NCBI GenBank assembly: GCA_014378185.1
Contig: JACMOE010000405.1
Location: 1-15,992 of the forward strand
Direction of reading: 5' to 3'
Source of the DNA: Gemmatimonadaceae bacterium
GTDB lineage: Bacteria > Gemmatimonadota > Gemmatimonadetes > Gemmatimonadales > Gemmatimonadaceae
DNA: 15,992 nt
Positions 1 to 8,469 of this stretch are shown piece after piece (position 1 is the stretch's first letter; every line of letters begins with the position of its first letter). The translations under genes were made by a program, and so were the position numbers. The notes under the pieces were generated by a model. It saw only the letters and a list, made by a program, of their open reading frames with translations. It ran no database searches and was not told the DNA's origin.

Positions 1-424
1 CGATGCCGAGGAACACGATCATGAGGTCGCGTGCGGCCACCATGAGCATCATGCCGCTCGACGCGAGCAGGAGCAGCACGTGCGTCTCCGCCGTGGTCGT
101 GCCCGACCGATCGTTGTCGTCGATACCGAGCGCGATCGCGCCGATGGTGCCGAGCAGGATGATGATGTCCGCCATCCACCGGAAGTTGTCCACCGCAATC
201 GGCCCGTCGGTGGCCGCGTTGCGATCGAACATCATGAGCACAACGGCAATCAGCGTGGCGACGCAGAGCCCGATGGACAGCACGCCCACGCTCCGTTGAT
301 GCGCGGCGGACTCCCGTCGCCACACGGCCCAGAGCAGCAGCGCCATGGCGCCGCCAATGAGCAGCAGGTCGGGCAGGAGCGCCGCGGTCAGCTGCGACGG
401 AACGGCAAGGTTGAAGGTGCGCAT
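1..424 (-). CDS. nuoN: NADH-quinone oxidoreductase subunit N (partial, N-terminal 141 codons)
   Basis: This is the last gene of the complex I operon, and its 3' part runs off the left edge. NuoN is one of the three antiporter-like, proton-pumping subunits of the membrane arm. The visible protein starts MRTFNLAVPSQLTAALLPDL. It then shows a hydrophobic segment (about residues 20-35), a second one after the RSVGV stretch, a third around WMADIIILLGTIGAIALGI, and a fourth reaching the edge (VLLLLASSGMMLMVAARDLM). This matches the N-terminal membrane helices of the family. The ATG overlaps the nuoM stop by one base (TGATG), so translation is probably coupled. The identity rests on the position after nuoM as well as on the sequence. 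The conserved Glu and Lys of the pump channel lie outside the visible part. Confidence 0.93.
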   Translation of the reverse strand, partial: MRTFNLAVPSQLTAALLPDLLLIGGAMALLLWAVWRRESAAHQRSVGVLSIGLCVATLIAVVLMMFDRNAATDGPIAVDNFRWMADIIILLGTIGAIALGIDDNDRSGTTTAETHVLLLLASSGMMLMVAARDLMIVFLGI

Positions 425-2052
425 CAGCGTCCCCCGCGCATTGCGGTGCTCGACATGGCGGAGCGGCTTTCAACGATGCGCACGAAGTTTTCGGCGGCGG
501 GCTGCAGGCGGCGCAGCACTGGCGCCGGATAGACGCCCAGCCAGATGATGCCGGCGAGCAGCGGCGCCATGAGCAGGAGCTCGCGGCGGTTCATGTCCGG
601 AATGTGCTCGTTCTCGGGCTTGTCGAGCGGATTGAAGAGGATGCGTTGCACGGCCCAGAGCATGTACGCCGCAGCGATGATGACACTGGTGGCGCCGATG
701 ACCGCAAGCACGGGATACGTGCGATAGGCGCCGAGCAGCACGAGGAATTCGCCGACAAAGCCGTTCGTACCGGGCACGCCGATGGAGCTGAGCGAGACGA
801 ACACCAGGATGGCGGAGAACAGCGGCACGACGCGGGCAATGCCGCCGTAGGCCGAGATGAGCCGAGTGTGGCGCCGCTCGTAGATCATGCCGATGAGGAA
901 GAAGAGCGCGCCGGTGGACAGGCCGTGATTGATCATGACCATCAGGGCGCCTTGCACGCTCTGCACGGTGAGCGCGAAGATGCCCAGCATCACGAAGCCA
1001 AGATGGCTGACGGAGCTGTAGGCCACGAGCTTCTTGAAATCCGGCTGCACGAGCGAGACCAGTGCCCCGTACACGATGCCGATGACGGCGAGCGTGAGCA
1101 CGAGGCCACGGATGGTGGGATTCATCGCCGCCGCGGGAAAGAGCGGAACCGCGAGTCGGAGGAAGCCAAAGGTGCCCAACTTGAGCATGATGGCCGCCAA
1201 CACCACGGATCCAGCCGTTGGCGCCTCCACGTGTGCGTCGGGCAACCAGGTGTGGAAGGGAAACATCGGGACCTTCACCGCGAACGCAAGGAAGAAGGCA
1301 CCGAACAACCACATCCCCGCCTGGGGTGTGAGCTGCACCTGCGCCATGATCGCGTCGTACGAGAAGTTGGGAATCATCTCCACCGCCCCGTTCAGCATCA
1401 CGGGCGCGCCGTTCACGAGGTGCGGCTGCCTGGCGGCCAACCCGAGGTAGATGATGCCGACGAGCATCAGCAGGGAGCCGAGCATCGTGTAGATGAAGAA
1501 CTTGAGGCTCGCGTAGATACGGCGCTGTCCGCCCCAGATTCCCACGATGAAGTACATGGGAATGAGCATCACTTCCCACATCGCGTAGAACAGGAACAGG
1601 TCGAGCGCCATGAACACGCCAAGCATGCCCGTGGTCAGTACGAGCAGGAGCGCGTAGTAGGACGACGCCTTCTGCCGGATCGACGTCCAGCTGCCGACGG
1701 ACGCGAGCAGCATGATGAAGGTGGTGAGCAGCACCATCATCATCGCGATGCCATCGAGCCCCAGCGTGAAGCGCACACCCCACGATGGAATCCACCGGAG
1801 GTCGAACACCTGCTGCCATCCGCTGACGGCGGGATCGAAGGCCCACCAGAGGCCGATCGACAACACGAACTCGAGTGCGAACGCCGCGGTTGCGAGCGCG
1901 CGCGGCCGATTGGCCGCGCCCGTGAGCACCTCATCCTCCCCTTCAGCCGCACGGCCACCCGCCATCACAGCCAGAGCAGCCAGGAGCGGAATGAGGAGCA
2001 GCGCCGGAAGGATCCAGCGGTCGTAGCCGACAGAAAGCAGAAACTCGCGCAT
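424..2052 (-). CDS. nuoM: NADH-quinone oxidoreductase subunit M
   Basis: NuoM is an antiporter-like, proton-translocating subunit of the complex I membrane arm. The 542-residue product is somewhat longer than the usual size of about 500. Two family hallmarks are clear: AMWEVMLIPMYFIVGIWGG, with the membrane-buried Glu at about 160, and AVKVPMFPFHTWLPDAH, with the pump Lys at about 260. These correspond to Glu144 and Lys234 of the E. coli protein. Many further hydrophobic helices follow, including the stretch around KKLVAYSSVSHLGFVMLG. A short acidic loop (about residues 32-50, AEGEDEVLTG) follows the first helix. The start lies 6 bp after the nuoL stop, with only a weak AGG upstream. The stop overlaps the nuoN ATG by one base. 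Confidence 0.98.
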   Translation of the reverse strand: MREFLLSVGYDRWILPALLLIPLLAALAVMAGGRAAEGEDEVLTGAANRPRALATAAFALEFVLSIGLWWAFDPAVSGWQQVFDLRWIPSWGVRFTLGLDGIAMMMVLLTTFIMLLASVGSWTSIRQKASSYYALLLVLTTGMLGVFMALDLFLFYAMWEVMLIPMYFIVGIWGGQRRIYASLKFFIYTMLGSLLMLVGIIYLGLAARQPHLVNGAPVMLNGAVEMIPNFSYDAIMAQVQLTPQAGMWLFGAFFLAFAVKVPMFPFHTWLPDAHVEAPTAGSVVLAAIMLKLGTFGFLRLAVPLFPAAAMNPTIRGLVLTLAVIGIVYGALVSLVQPDFKKLVAYSSVSHLGFVMLGIFALTVQSVQGALMVMINHGLSTGALFFLIGMIYERRHTRLISAYGGIARVVPLFSAILVFVSLSSIGVPGTNGFVGEFLVLLGAYRTYPVLAVIGATSVIIAAAYMLWAVQRILFNPLDKPENEHIPDMNRRELLLMAPLLAGIIWLGVYPAPVLRRLQPAAENFVRIVESRSAMSSTAMRGGR

Positions 2053-2058
2053 CTCGGC

Positions 2059-4290
2059 CTATCTGAAAGTGAAGGCGCCGAGCACGAACAGCACTCCGAC
2101 GACAAGGACCCACGCGTAGGTGCCGACGAGCCCGGACTGCAACTGCGATCCCATCCACCCGATGGCACGCGGCAGCAAGCCGCCCATCGGCACGGTCGTG
2201 CCTGGCGCGCTGTCGTCATCCTTGCTCTGGATGAACAGCCGCGTGATGCCATCGATGATGCCCACGTCGAGGCCGCGCCACAGCAGGCCGCGGGACGTGG
2301 CGAGCACCGGCTCGACGATCACGGCGTCGTACGCCTCGTCCACGAAATACTTGTTGGCCAGCACCCGCTCGAAGCCATGCTCGGCCGGCGCATCCTTCTT
2401 GGGCACGAGCGACGCGGGCTTGAGACGGGCGAACGCGAGCGCTATGCCCGCGGCGGCAATAGCGACCGCGATGCCGACGAGCAGCCACTCCGTGCTGGCC
2501 GGTGTCTCGACCGCCACCCCGTTCGTGATACGCAGTGTGCTCTCCCCCACCACAGGATCGAGCCACCGGTCCAGTGCGCCAATGGGGCCGAGGGGCAGCA
2601 GCGCCGGCAAGTTGAACCACCCGCCGAAGGCGCTGAGCGCGCCCAGGACGACGAGGGGACCGGTCATGCTCCACGGTGCCTCGCGGAGGTGCTCACGCTC
2701 CTTCTCCCCGGAGCGGTTGGGCCCATGGAAGGTGTAGAGCATCATGCGCGTCATGTACACCGCCGTCATGAAGGCGGCGGCGAGCCCCAGTACGTAGGAC
2801 AGCATCAGGATCGCGCCGCCCGGAATGCCAAGCAGCGTGGCACTGTCGAGCGTGGAACCCTCGTGATGCGAGTGCACGGCGCCGAGAATGGCGTCCTTGG
2901 AGAAGAAACCGGCGAAGGGAGGAATGCCGCTGATCGCGAGCGTGGCGATCCACATCAGCACCCACGTGATGGGCAGGAACGCCTTCAGCCCGCCCATGTT
3001 GCGCATGTCCTGCGCGTCGTCATGGTTGCCCGTGTGATGGTAGGCCGCGTGCATGGCATAGATCACCGAGCCGGAGCCCAGGAACAGCAGCGCCTTGAAG
3101 AAGGCATGCGTCATCAGGTGGAACACGCCGGCGGCATAGGCGCCGGTCCCCACGCCCATGAACATGTAGCCGAGCTGGGAGACCGTTGAGTAGGCCAGCA
3201 CCTTCTTGATGTCCCACTGCTTGAGGCCGATGGATGCCGCGAAGATCGCCGTGACGGCGCCGACGAGCACCACGACCAGCCCGGCGGTGGGCGCCATGGC
3301 AAACAGCACGTTGCTGCGCGCGATGAGATACACGCCGGCCGCCACCATCGTGGCCGCATGGATCAGCGCCGACACCGGCGTCGGGCCTGCCATCGCATCC
3401 GGCAGCCACACATAGAGCGGGATCTGCGCGCTCTTGCCCGCGCAGCCGAGGAAGAGGAAGAGGCAGATGGTGGTCACGACCACACCGGCAAACGGCAGCG
3501 AGGCGGCCGCCGCATTCACACCGATGAAATCGAGCTTGCCCACGTTCGCGAACAGCATGAACATCGCGATGAGGAATCCGAAGTCGCCGATGCGGTTGAC
3601 GATGAACGCCTTCTTGCCGGCATCGGCATTGGCCTTCTCGCTGAACCAGAATCCAATGAGCAGGTAGGAGCAGAGACCCACGCCCTCCCAGCCCACGAAC
3701 ATCAGCGGGTAGCTGGCGCCAAGCACCAGCACCAGCATGAAGAAGACGAACAGGTTGAGGTAGGCGAAGTAGCGCGGATACCCCGGATCGTCGACCATGT
3801 AGCCGACGCTGAAGATGTGAATCAGCGTCCCGACCCCGGTGATGATCATCACCATCAGGATGGAGAGCTGATCGAGCTGGAAGGCCGCGTCGATCTGGAG
3901 GTCGCCCACCGGCATCCAGCTGAAGTACCGCTGGACGAACGGCTCGTGCGCGCCAGCGGCACGCATCGCCAGGAAGATGGCGGTGGCCAGCAGGAACGAA
4001 AGCACCAGCATGCCCGGGCCGATGAGGCTGGTGAGCGCTGCGTACCGGTGACGGGCCACCGGATGATGATCGTCGCCGTGGACTCCGCCCCCGTTCGCGT
4101 CGTGCGCGCCGGGTGCACGGGCGTCCGCGTGACTCGCGCCGGGATCGACCGGTCCAAGACGCACCGCCGCCACGAGCGACAGGAGCCCGTTCAGCACGAA
4201 GCCAAGCAATGGCAGCAACGGCAGGAGCCACACATAGCTCGCGACCGTTCCGCTCAGGGGGTGTGCCCCCGCCTCCTGGAGCAGCATCAT
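2059..4290 (-). CDS. nuoL: NADH-quinone oxidoreductase subunit L
   Basis: NuoL is the distal antiporter-like subunit of complex I, whose C-terminal lateral helix runs along the membrane arm. The 743-residue product is clearly longer than E. coli NuoL (613). Hallmarks are GWEGVGLCSYLLIGF (Glu at about 202), the GKSAQIPLYVWLPDAMAGPT stretch (Lys at about 286), SALIHAATMVAAGVYLI, VLAYSTVSQLGYMFMG and FFSKDAILG. Part of the extra length is a His/Asp-rich hydrophilic insertion after the first helix (residues 46-83, bases 4042-4155). The rest lies mostly in the C-terminal third, for example around KKDAPAEHGFERVLANKYF. The ATG at 4290 overlaps the nuoK stop by 4 bp (ATGA). A second ATG follows at once (4287), and AAGGG sits directly upstream, so either could be used. 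The frame is open further upstream to 4488, but that part is out-of-frame nuoK sequence. The stop is TAG. Confidence 0.97.
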   Translation of the reverse strand: MMLLQEAGAHPLSGTVASYVWLLPLLPLLGFVLNGLLSLVAAVRLGPVDPGASHADARAPGAHDANGGGVHGDDHHPVARHRYAALTSLIGPGMLVLSFLLATAIFLAMRAAGAHEPFVQRYFSWMPVGDLQIDAAFQLDQLSILMVMIITGVGTLIHIFSVGYMVDDPGYPRYFAYLNLFVFFMLVLVLGASYPLMFVGWEGVGLCSYLLIGFWFSEKANADAGKKAFIVNRIGDFGFLIAMFMLFANVGKLDFIGVNAAAASLPFAGVVVTTICLFLFLGCAGKSAQIPLYVWLPDAMAGPTPVSALIHAATMVAAGVYLIARSNVLFAMAPTAGLVVVLVGAVTAIFAASIGLKQWDIKKVLAYSTVSQLGYMFMGVGTGAYAAGVFHLMTHAFFKALLFLGSGSVIYAMHAAYHHTGNHDDAQDMRNMGGLKAFLPITWVLMWIATLAISGIPPFAGFFSKDAILGAVHSHHEGSTLDSATLLGIPGGAILMLSYVLGLAAAFMTAVYMTRMMLYTFHGPNRSGEKEREHLREAPWSMTGPLVVLGALSAFGGWFNLPALLPLGPIGALDRWLDPVVGESTLRITNGVAVETPASTEWLLVGIAVAIAAAGIALAFARLKPASLVPKKDAPAEHGFERVLANKYFVDEAYDAVIVEPVLATSRGLLWRGLDVGIIDGITRLFIQSKDDDSAPGTTVPMGGLLPRAIGWMGSQLQSGLVGTYAWVLVVGVLFVLGAFTFR

Positions 4291-4580
4291 CCCTTGAGGA
4301 GATTGATGTTCGACAGATTGACCGTCTGGCGATGGCGGAACAGGGCGATGATGATCGCCAGCCCCACGGCGGCCTCCGCCGCCGCCACCGTCATCACGAA
4401 GAACACGAAGATCTGACCGGCGACACCGTACACCTGTGCAAACGCGATGAAGGTGAGGTTCACGGCATTGAGCATGAGCTCGACGCACATGAAGATGATG
4501 ATTGCATTGCGCCGCGTGAGCACCCCCACCACGCCGATGGTGAACAACACCGCACTGAAGAACAGCGACTCAGCGAGCAT
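4287..4580 (-). CDS. nuoK: NADH-quinone oxidoreductase subunit K
   Basis: NuoK is a small three-helix subunit (97 residues here, normal for the family) at the hinge of the membrane arm, and a homologue of MrpC. It shows the conserved pattern NAIIIFMCVELMLNAVNLTF followed by QIFVFFVMTVAAAEAAVGLA. The two buried glutamates fall at about 34 and 69, matching Glu36 and Glu72 of E. coli, which relay protons. The start at 4580 is fixed by a strong Shine-Dalgarno sequence, GGAAGGAG (4588-4595), with 7 bases of spacing. It overlaps the nuoJ end by 11 bp. The stop is embedded in the nuoL start. Confidence 0.98.
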   Translation of the reverse strand: MLAESLFFSAVLFTIGVVGVLTRRNAIIIFMCVELMLNAVNLTFIAFAQVYGVAGQIFVFFVMTVAAAEAAVGLAIIIALFRHRQTVNLSNINLLKG

Positions 4581-5127
4581 GCGCACGCTCCTTCCGCTTG
4601 CCGAGCACCACGGCGCCCACCACGGCCGCCAGGAGCAGCACACTCGTGACTTCGAATGCCAGCAGGTACTCGTGGAAGAGAGGCCCCGCGAGCGGCGCGA
4701 TGGCGCCATCACGCGTCACCTGATTGGCGATGGTGTTCTCGGGAAGCAGGAACGCCTCGGGCAACTTCGCCCGCGTCACCGCGAAGATCTGCGCCAGGAG
4801 CGCCAGGCTGGCCCCGCCGCCGGCGAGCTTCCACCACAAGCCACGTGCATCCGCCAGCTCCGATGCATGCCCGAGATTCAGCAGCATGATCACGAAGAGG
4901 AACACCACCATGATCGCACCGGCGTACACCAGCACCTGCATCGTCCCGATGAACTGCGCATCCAGCATGACGTACATCGCGGCCAGGCTGAACATCACGC
5001 TGACCAGCCACATCGCCGCCGCAACGGGACTCCGGCGGGTCACGAAGGCGAGAGCCGACACGATCGCGACGAGCCCGAACAGGTAGAAATTGAAGACGTA
5101 GAAGAGCGGGAGTTCGTTGTGCGTCAT
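4570..5127 (-). CDS. nuoJ: NADH-quinone oxidoreductase subunit J
   Basis: NuoJ is a five-helix membrane subunit of complex I, close to the junction with the peripheral arm. The product of 185 residues is typical. The family core GTMQVLVYAGAIMVVFLFVI (about residues 61-80) is present; it includes the YAGA of the third helix, where a pi-bulge takes part in coupling. Helices also lie at about 11-28, 36-54, 100-118 and 155-175. The start ATG overlaps the nuoI stop by one base and follows a purine-rich AAGGGGGAG. Longer open sequence upstream (to 5469) is out-of-frame nuoI and is not part of the gene. The C-terminus is basic (GKRKERAHAR) and overlaps nuoK. Confidence 0.97.
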   Translation of the reverse strand: MTHNELPLFYVFNFYLFGLVAIVSALAFVTRRSPVAAAMWLVSVMFSLAAMYVMLDAQFIGTMQVLVYAGAIMVVFLFVIMLLNLGHASELADARGLWWKLAGGGASLALLAQIFAVTRAKLPEAFLLPENTIANQVTRDGAIAPLAGPLFHEYLLAFEVTSVLLLAAVVGAVVLGKRKERAHAR

Positions 5128-5621
5128 CACTCCCCCTTGGGATCGGCTGGATCCCACATCTCGCAGACAGGATGCGTCTGCGCCATCAGGCGCTCGAGGT
5201 CGTACACGAAGCCCTCGCGGCTGTACTCCGCATTCTCGTAGTGCCGGCCCAAGTGAATGGCCTCCTCCGGGCAGACTTCCTGGCAATACCCGCAGAAGAT
5301 GCACCGGAATTCGTCGATCTCGAACACGAGCGGATAGCGATTGCCCTGCTCGTCCTCGCCGGTGACGAGTTTGATGCAGTTGGCGGGACAGACCGACGGG
5401 CAGAGTCCACATCCGACACACTTGGCCTTGCCGTCTTCTGTCGTGTGCATGCGATGCGTGCCACGCCACCGCTTGGAGATGCTCTCCTTCTCCTCGGGAT
5501 ACTGCGTGGTCACCTTCTCCTCGAAGACGTGCCGCAACGTGCGCTTCATTCCACCCAGGGTCGCGCGCACGTAGCTCACTTCATCGATTGGTCGGGATAC
5601 GACCTTGACGCCGATAGCCAT
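5127..5621 (-). CDS. nuoI: NADH-quinone oxidoreductase subunit I (2x[4Fe-4S])
   Basis: NuoI (TYKY homologue) is a ferredoxin-like subunit of the connecting arm. It passes electrons through clusters N6a and N6b towards N2 in NuoB. The 164-residue protein has two classic CxxCxxCxxxCP motifs: CVGCGLCPSVCP (Cys68, 71, 74, 78) and CIFCGYCQEVCP (Cys107, 110, 113, 117). All eight ligands are present. The basic N-terminus with VRATLGGMKRTLRHVF fits the amphipathic helix that rests on the membrane. It overlaps nuoH and nuoJ by one base each. Confidence 0.98.
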   Translation of the reverse strand: MAIGVKVVSRPIDEVSYVRATLGGMKRTLRHVFEEKVTTQYPEEKESISKRWRGTHRMHTTEDGKAKCVGCGLCPSVCPANCIKLVTGEDEQGNRYPLVFEIDEFRCIFCGYCQEVCPEEAIHLGRHYENAEYSREGFVYDLERLMAQTHPVCEMWDPADPKGE

Positions 5622-6904
5622 CAGTCTCCGGACTCGGGGACACGGGGAGCACGATGCGGCGCGCTGACTGCGCGCAGCTTGTCGAGATCACGGGTATTCA
5701 GCCGCGAGAACGCCGGGCTGATGAGTCGCCCGCGGTCCACGATGTTGAACAGGATCACCACGGCCGCCAGGTTCAGCAGGATCAATCCCGTATGAAACGG
5801 CACCGAGCCGCGCGCAAAGCCGAGGGCGTCCAGGGTCACAACGGTGCCGGACACCGCCACGATGTAGCCCAGCGCCAGCGGCAGCAGGAACTTCCAGCCG
5901 AGCGACATGAGCTGATCGTACCGGAAGCGCGGCAGCGTCCAGCGAATCCACATGAAGAAGAACACGAAGAACAGCGTCTTGGTCGTGAACGCGCCGAGCG
6001 TGAGCAGGGTCTTCAGGCCGGTATGTGGCGCGACATTGTCCCACAGCGTGAACGGAATGTCCCAACCGCCGAAGAACAGCGTCGCCATCAACGCGCTCGC
6101 CGTGAGCATGTTGCAGTACTCGGCGATGAAGAACAGCGAGAACTTCATCGCGCTGTATTCCGTGTGGTACCCCGTGATGAGTTCCGACTCCGCCTCTGGC
6201 AGGTCGAACGGCAGCCGGTTGGTCTCCGCGAACGCCGCGATGAGGAAGATGAAGAACGCCACCGTGAGGTTCAGCACGTTCCAGGTCTCGAACGCCTGCT
6301 GGTTCACGATCTTCGACATGGACACGTTGCCCGCCAGCAGCAACACGGGAATGGTGCTCATGCCCATCGCAATCTCGTACGACACCATCTGCGCGCTGGA
6401 GCGGATGCTGCCCAGCAGCGCATACTTGTTGTTCGACGCCCACCCGGCGATGACGATGCCGTAGATGCCGACCGACGAGAGCGCGAGGATGAAAAGAAAG
6501 CCCACCGGCATGGGCGCCAGCACCATCTCGATGATGCCCCACCGCGAACCCCACGGCGCCGCAAAGGGAATGACCGCCCAGGTCACCAGCGCCGGGATGA
6601 ACGACAGCATCGGAGCCAGGATGAAGAGCGGCAGGTTCGCCGCGTCCGGGTACGTCTCTTCCTTCACGAAATTCTTGACGCCATCGGCGATGGGCTGCAG
6701 CCACCCCTTGCCCACGCGATTGGGGCCATGCCGATCCTGCATCCACGCCGAGATCTTGCGCTCGGCCAGCGTGAACAGGGCGGCGCCCAGCATGTAGAGT
6801 GTGAAGACGATGATCATCTTGACGATCGTCGCGACCAGCCAGACGCCGAAACCCGGCTCCGTGGTGGGTCCGGCGATCTCGAGCAACGCGGGCATCGGGA
6901 TCAC
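5621..6904 (-). CDS. nuoH: NADH-quinone oxidoreductase subunit H
   Basis: NuoH (ND1 homologue) is the membrane subunit that forms most of the quinone chamber and joins the peripheral and membrane arms. Signature stretches are FTLAERKISAWMQDRHGPNR (about residues 44-63 from the GTG) and AETNRLPFDLPEAESELITG, followed by GYHTEYSAMKFSLFFIAEY. These are the acidic loop and helices of the quinone and E-channel region. The length is 427 residues from the GTG at 6904, or 424 from the ATG at 6895. I chose the GTG because a GGAGG (6912-6916) lies 7 bases upstream and because GTGA overlaps the nuoG stop; the ATG would have 16 bases of spacing. The C-terminal tail after ISPAFSRLNTRDLDKLR is hydrophilic. 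Confidence 0.96.
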   Translation of the reverse strand: MIPMPALLEIAGPTTEPGFGVWLVATIVKMIIVFTLYMLGAALFTLAERKISAWMQDRHGPNRVGKGWLQPIADGVKNFVKEETYPDAANLPLFILAPMLSFIPALVTWAVIPFAAPWGSRWGIIEMVLAPMPVGFLFILALSSVGIYGIVIAGWASNNKYALLGSIRSSAQMVSYEIAMGMSTIPVLLLAGNVSMSKIVNQQAFETWNVLNLTVAFFIFLIAAFAETNRLPFDLPEAESELITGYHTEYSAMKFSLFFIAEYCNMLTASALMATLFFGGWDIPFTLWDNVAPHTGLKTLLTLGAFTTKTLFFVFFFMWIRWTLPRFRYDQLMSLGWKFLLPLALGYIVAVSGTVVTLDALGFARGSVPFHTGLILLNLAAVVILFNIVDRGRLISPAFSRLNTRDLDKLRAVSAPHRAPRVPESGD

Positions 6905-8469
6905 GCGCTCGCCTCCGTCATGGCACCAGCCGTTGGCGCACCCTTGAGGGCGAGCGTGTCGTATGACATGCCGGCAAATTCCGTGTGCGCCGCCGCCAGT
7001 GCATCGAACGTCTGGGACGCGGTCCAGTACCCTGCCCCATCGCCCACGGACGCCAGCAGGTCGCCGATGGCGAAGAAGCTCGGACGAGCGAGACCAGGTG
7101 CGGCCTTGGCCTGGAAGAACCGCTGCACGCGGCCACGCAGGTTGGTGAACGTGCCATCCTCCTCGACGCAATTGGCGATGGGCAAAACCACGTTCGCACC
7201 GTGACGCGCCCACCCGGGCAGGGTGGTGCCCACGACGATCACCGCACCCGCCCTGGCTGCGTCGGTGGCATCGACGCCGTCCAGTTCCTCGTCGGCGACA
7301 ATCAGCACGTCGCCGGCCATCATGCCCGACAGCGGCGCGTCGGACCGAGTGAACCCCGCCAGCTCGGCGCCCCGCACGTTTGCCGCACGGTCCGCGCGCA
7401 GAGCAAGATCCTTTACGCCCGGCAGCGGCGCTTCCTGACCCTGGTTCACACGGAATGCACCGGCGCCGCCGGTCTTCGCCACCAGCTTGCCGAGCAGGAA
7501 CAGCGCTTCATTGGAGAGGTTGGGCGACGCCAGTACAAATGCCCGCTTGCCGCCAAGGAGAGCGGCGGCCGCACGCAGCGCGACCTCCCAGTCCGCCCTG
7601 GCCAGCACACCGTTCTGCCGCACCATCGGCGTATCGACGCGATCGGCGCGATTCATCCAGCGATAGTTCAGGCGACCATGATCGCACATGAAGAATTCGT
7701 TCACGTCCGCATTGGGGCGTGGACGCAGGCGCATGACCTGGTTGTCACGCGTCTCGACGATCATGTTGCAGCCCTGCGAGCAGTTCGGGCACACCGACGC
7801 CGCACGGTCGAGCTCCCACGCGCGCGCCTTGTTGAGCGAATCCTTGGAAAGCAGCGCTCCCACCGGGCACAGGTCGATGACGTTGCCCGCCCACGCATGG
7901 GTCAGGTCTTCGCCCTCGAACTTGCCGATGAGGGCGCGATCACCCCGCTCCACCACGGCCAGCACCGGATCGTGCGCGATATCGTCCATGAACCGGACGC
8001 ACCGCGTGCAGAGGATGCAGCGGTTGGCGACGTACATCACATCGCCTCCGAAATCCTCCACCGGGTTGAAGCGCTTGGGGTCGCGGTAGCGGCCCTCGGC
8101 ACGCCCTTCCTGGTAGGTGTAGTCCTGGAGCTCGCACTCGCCGGCCTGGTCACAGATCGGGCAGTCGAGCGGGTGGTTGATGAGCAGCATCTCGAGCACG
8201 CCCTTGCGCGCTTCCAGCGCCTTCGGAGAATGCACGTGCACCACCTGCCCTTCCACCACCGCGGTGGCGCACGAGGGCGCGAGCTTGGGCGCCTTCTCCA
8301 CTTCCACCAGGCACATGCGGCACACGCCCGCCACCGGAAGTCCCGGGTGGTAGCAATAGTGCGGCACGAGCACACCGGCCAGCTTCGCGGCCTCGAGAAT
8401 CGAAGTGCCGTCAGGCACGGATACGCCGCGCCCCTCGATCGTCAGGTTCACCATCTTCACGTCCGCCAT
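6901..8469 (-). CDS. nuoG: NADH-quinone oxidoreductase subunit G, short form
   Basis: NuoG is the large iron-sulfur subunit of the NADH arm. The N-terminal half is complete. Cys39, 50, 53 and 67 bind the [2Fe-2S] cluster N1b. His99 with Cys103, 106 and 112 (HPLDCPICDQAGEC) bind N5. Cys151, 154, 157 and 201 bind N4. Cys227, 230, 234 and 262 (CPNCSQGC ... CDHGR) match the optional N7 site. The molybdopterin-oxidoreductase-like half is reduced: the whole protein is only 522 residues, against about 700 in mitochondria and 908 in E. coli. It reaches the EEDGTFTNLRGRVQ motif at about 460 after a shortened middle. No frameshift is visible, so the reduction looks native. The start overlaps the nuoF stop by one base. 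Confidence 0.97.
   Translation of the reverse strand: MADVKMVNLTIEGRGVSVPDGTSILEAAKLAGVLVPHYCYHPGLPVAGVCRMCLVEVEKAPKLAPSCATAVVEGQVVHVHSPKALEARKGVLEMLLINHPLDCPICDQAGECELQDYTYQEGRAEGRYRDPKRFNPVEDFGGDVMYVANRCILCTRCVRFMDDIAHDPVLAVVERGDRALIGKFEGEDLTHAWAGNVIDLCPVGALLSKDSLNKARAWELDRAASVCPNCSQGCNMIVETRDNQVMRLRPRPNADVNEFFMCDHGRLNYRWMNRADRVDTPMVRQNGVLARADWEVALRAAAALLGGKRAFVLASPNLSNEALFLLGKLVAKTGGAGAFRVNQGQEAPLPGVKDLALRADRAANVRGAELAGFTRSDAPLSGMMAGDVLIVADEELDGVDATDAARAGAVIVVGTTLPGWARHGANVVLPIANCVEEDGTFTNLRGRVQRFFQAKAAPGLARPSFFAIGDLLASVGDGAGYWTASQTFDALAAAHTEFAGMSYDTLALKGAPTAGAMTEASA
6912..6916 (-). promoter_or_regulatory. Shine-Dalgarno sequence deciding the nuoH start
   Basis: GGAGG on the minus strand lies inside the end of nuoG, 7 bases before the GTG at 6904 and 16 before the ATG at 6895. 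The spacing favours the GTG. Confidence 0.6.

Noticed and set aside
604..3189. An 861-codon open frame on the plus strand, antisense to nuoM and nuoL
   Set aside because: The product is rich in His, Arg, Glu and Gln with no domain and no membrane segments, and it lies opposite well-conserved genes. Long antisense frames are a usual effect of GC-rich codon use.
4291..4488. An upstream extension of the nuoL frame
   Set aside because: It is nuoK sequence in another frame, and the NuoL family begins at the MMLLQE start.
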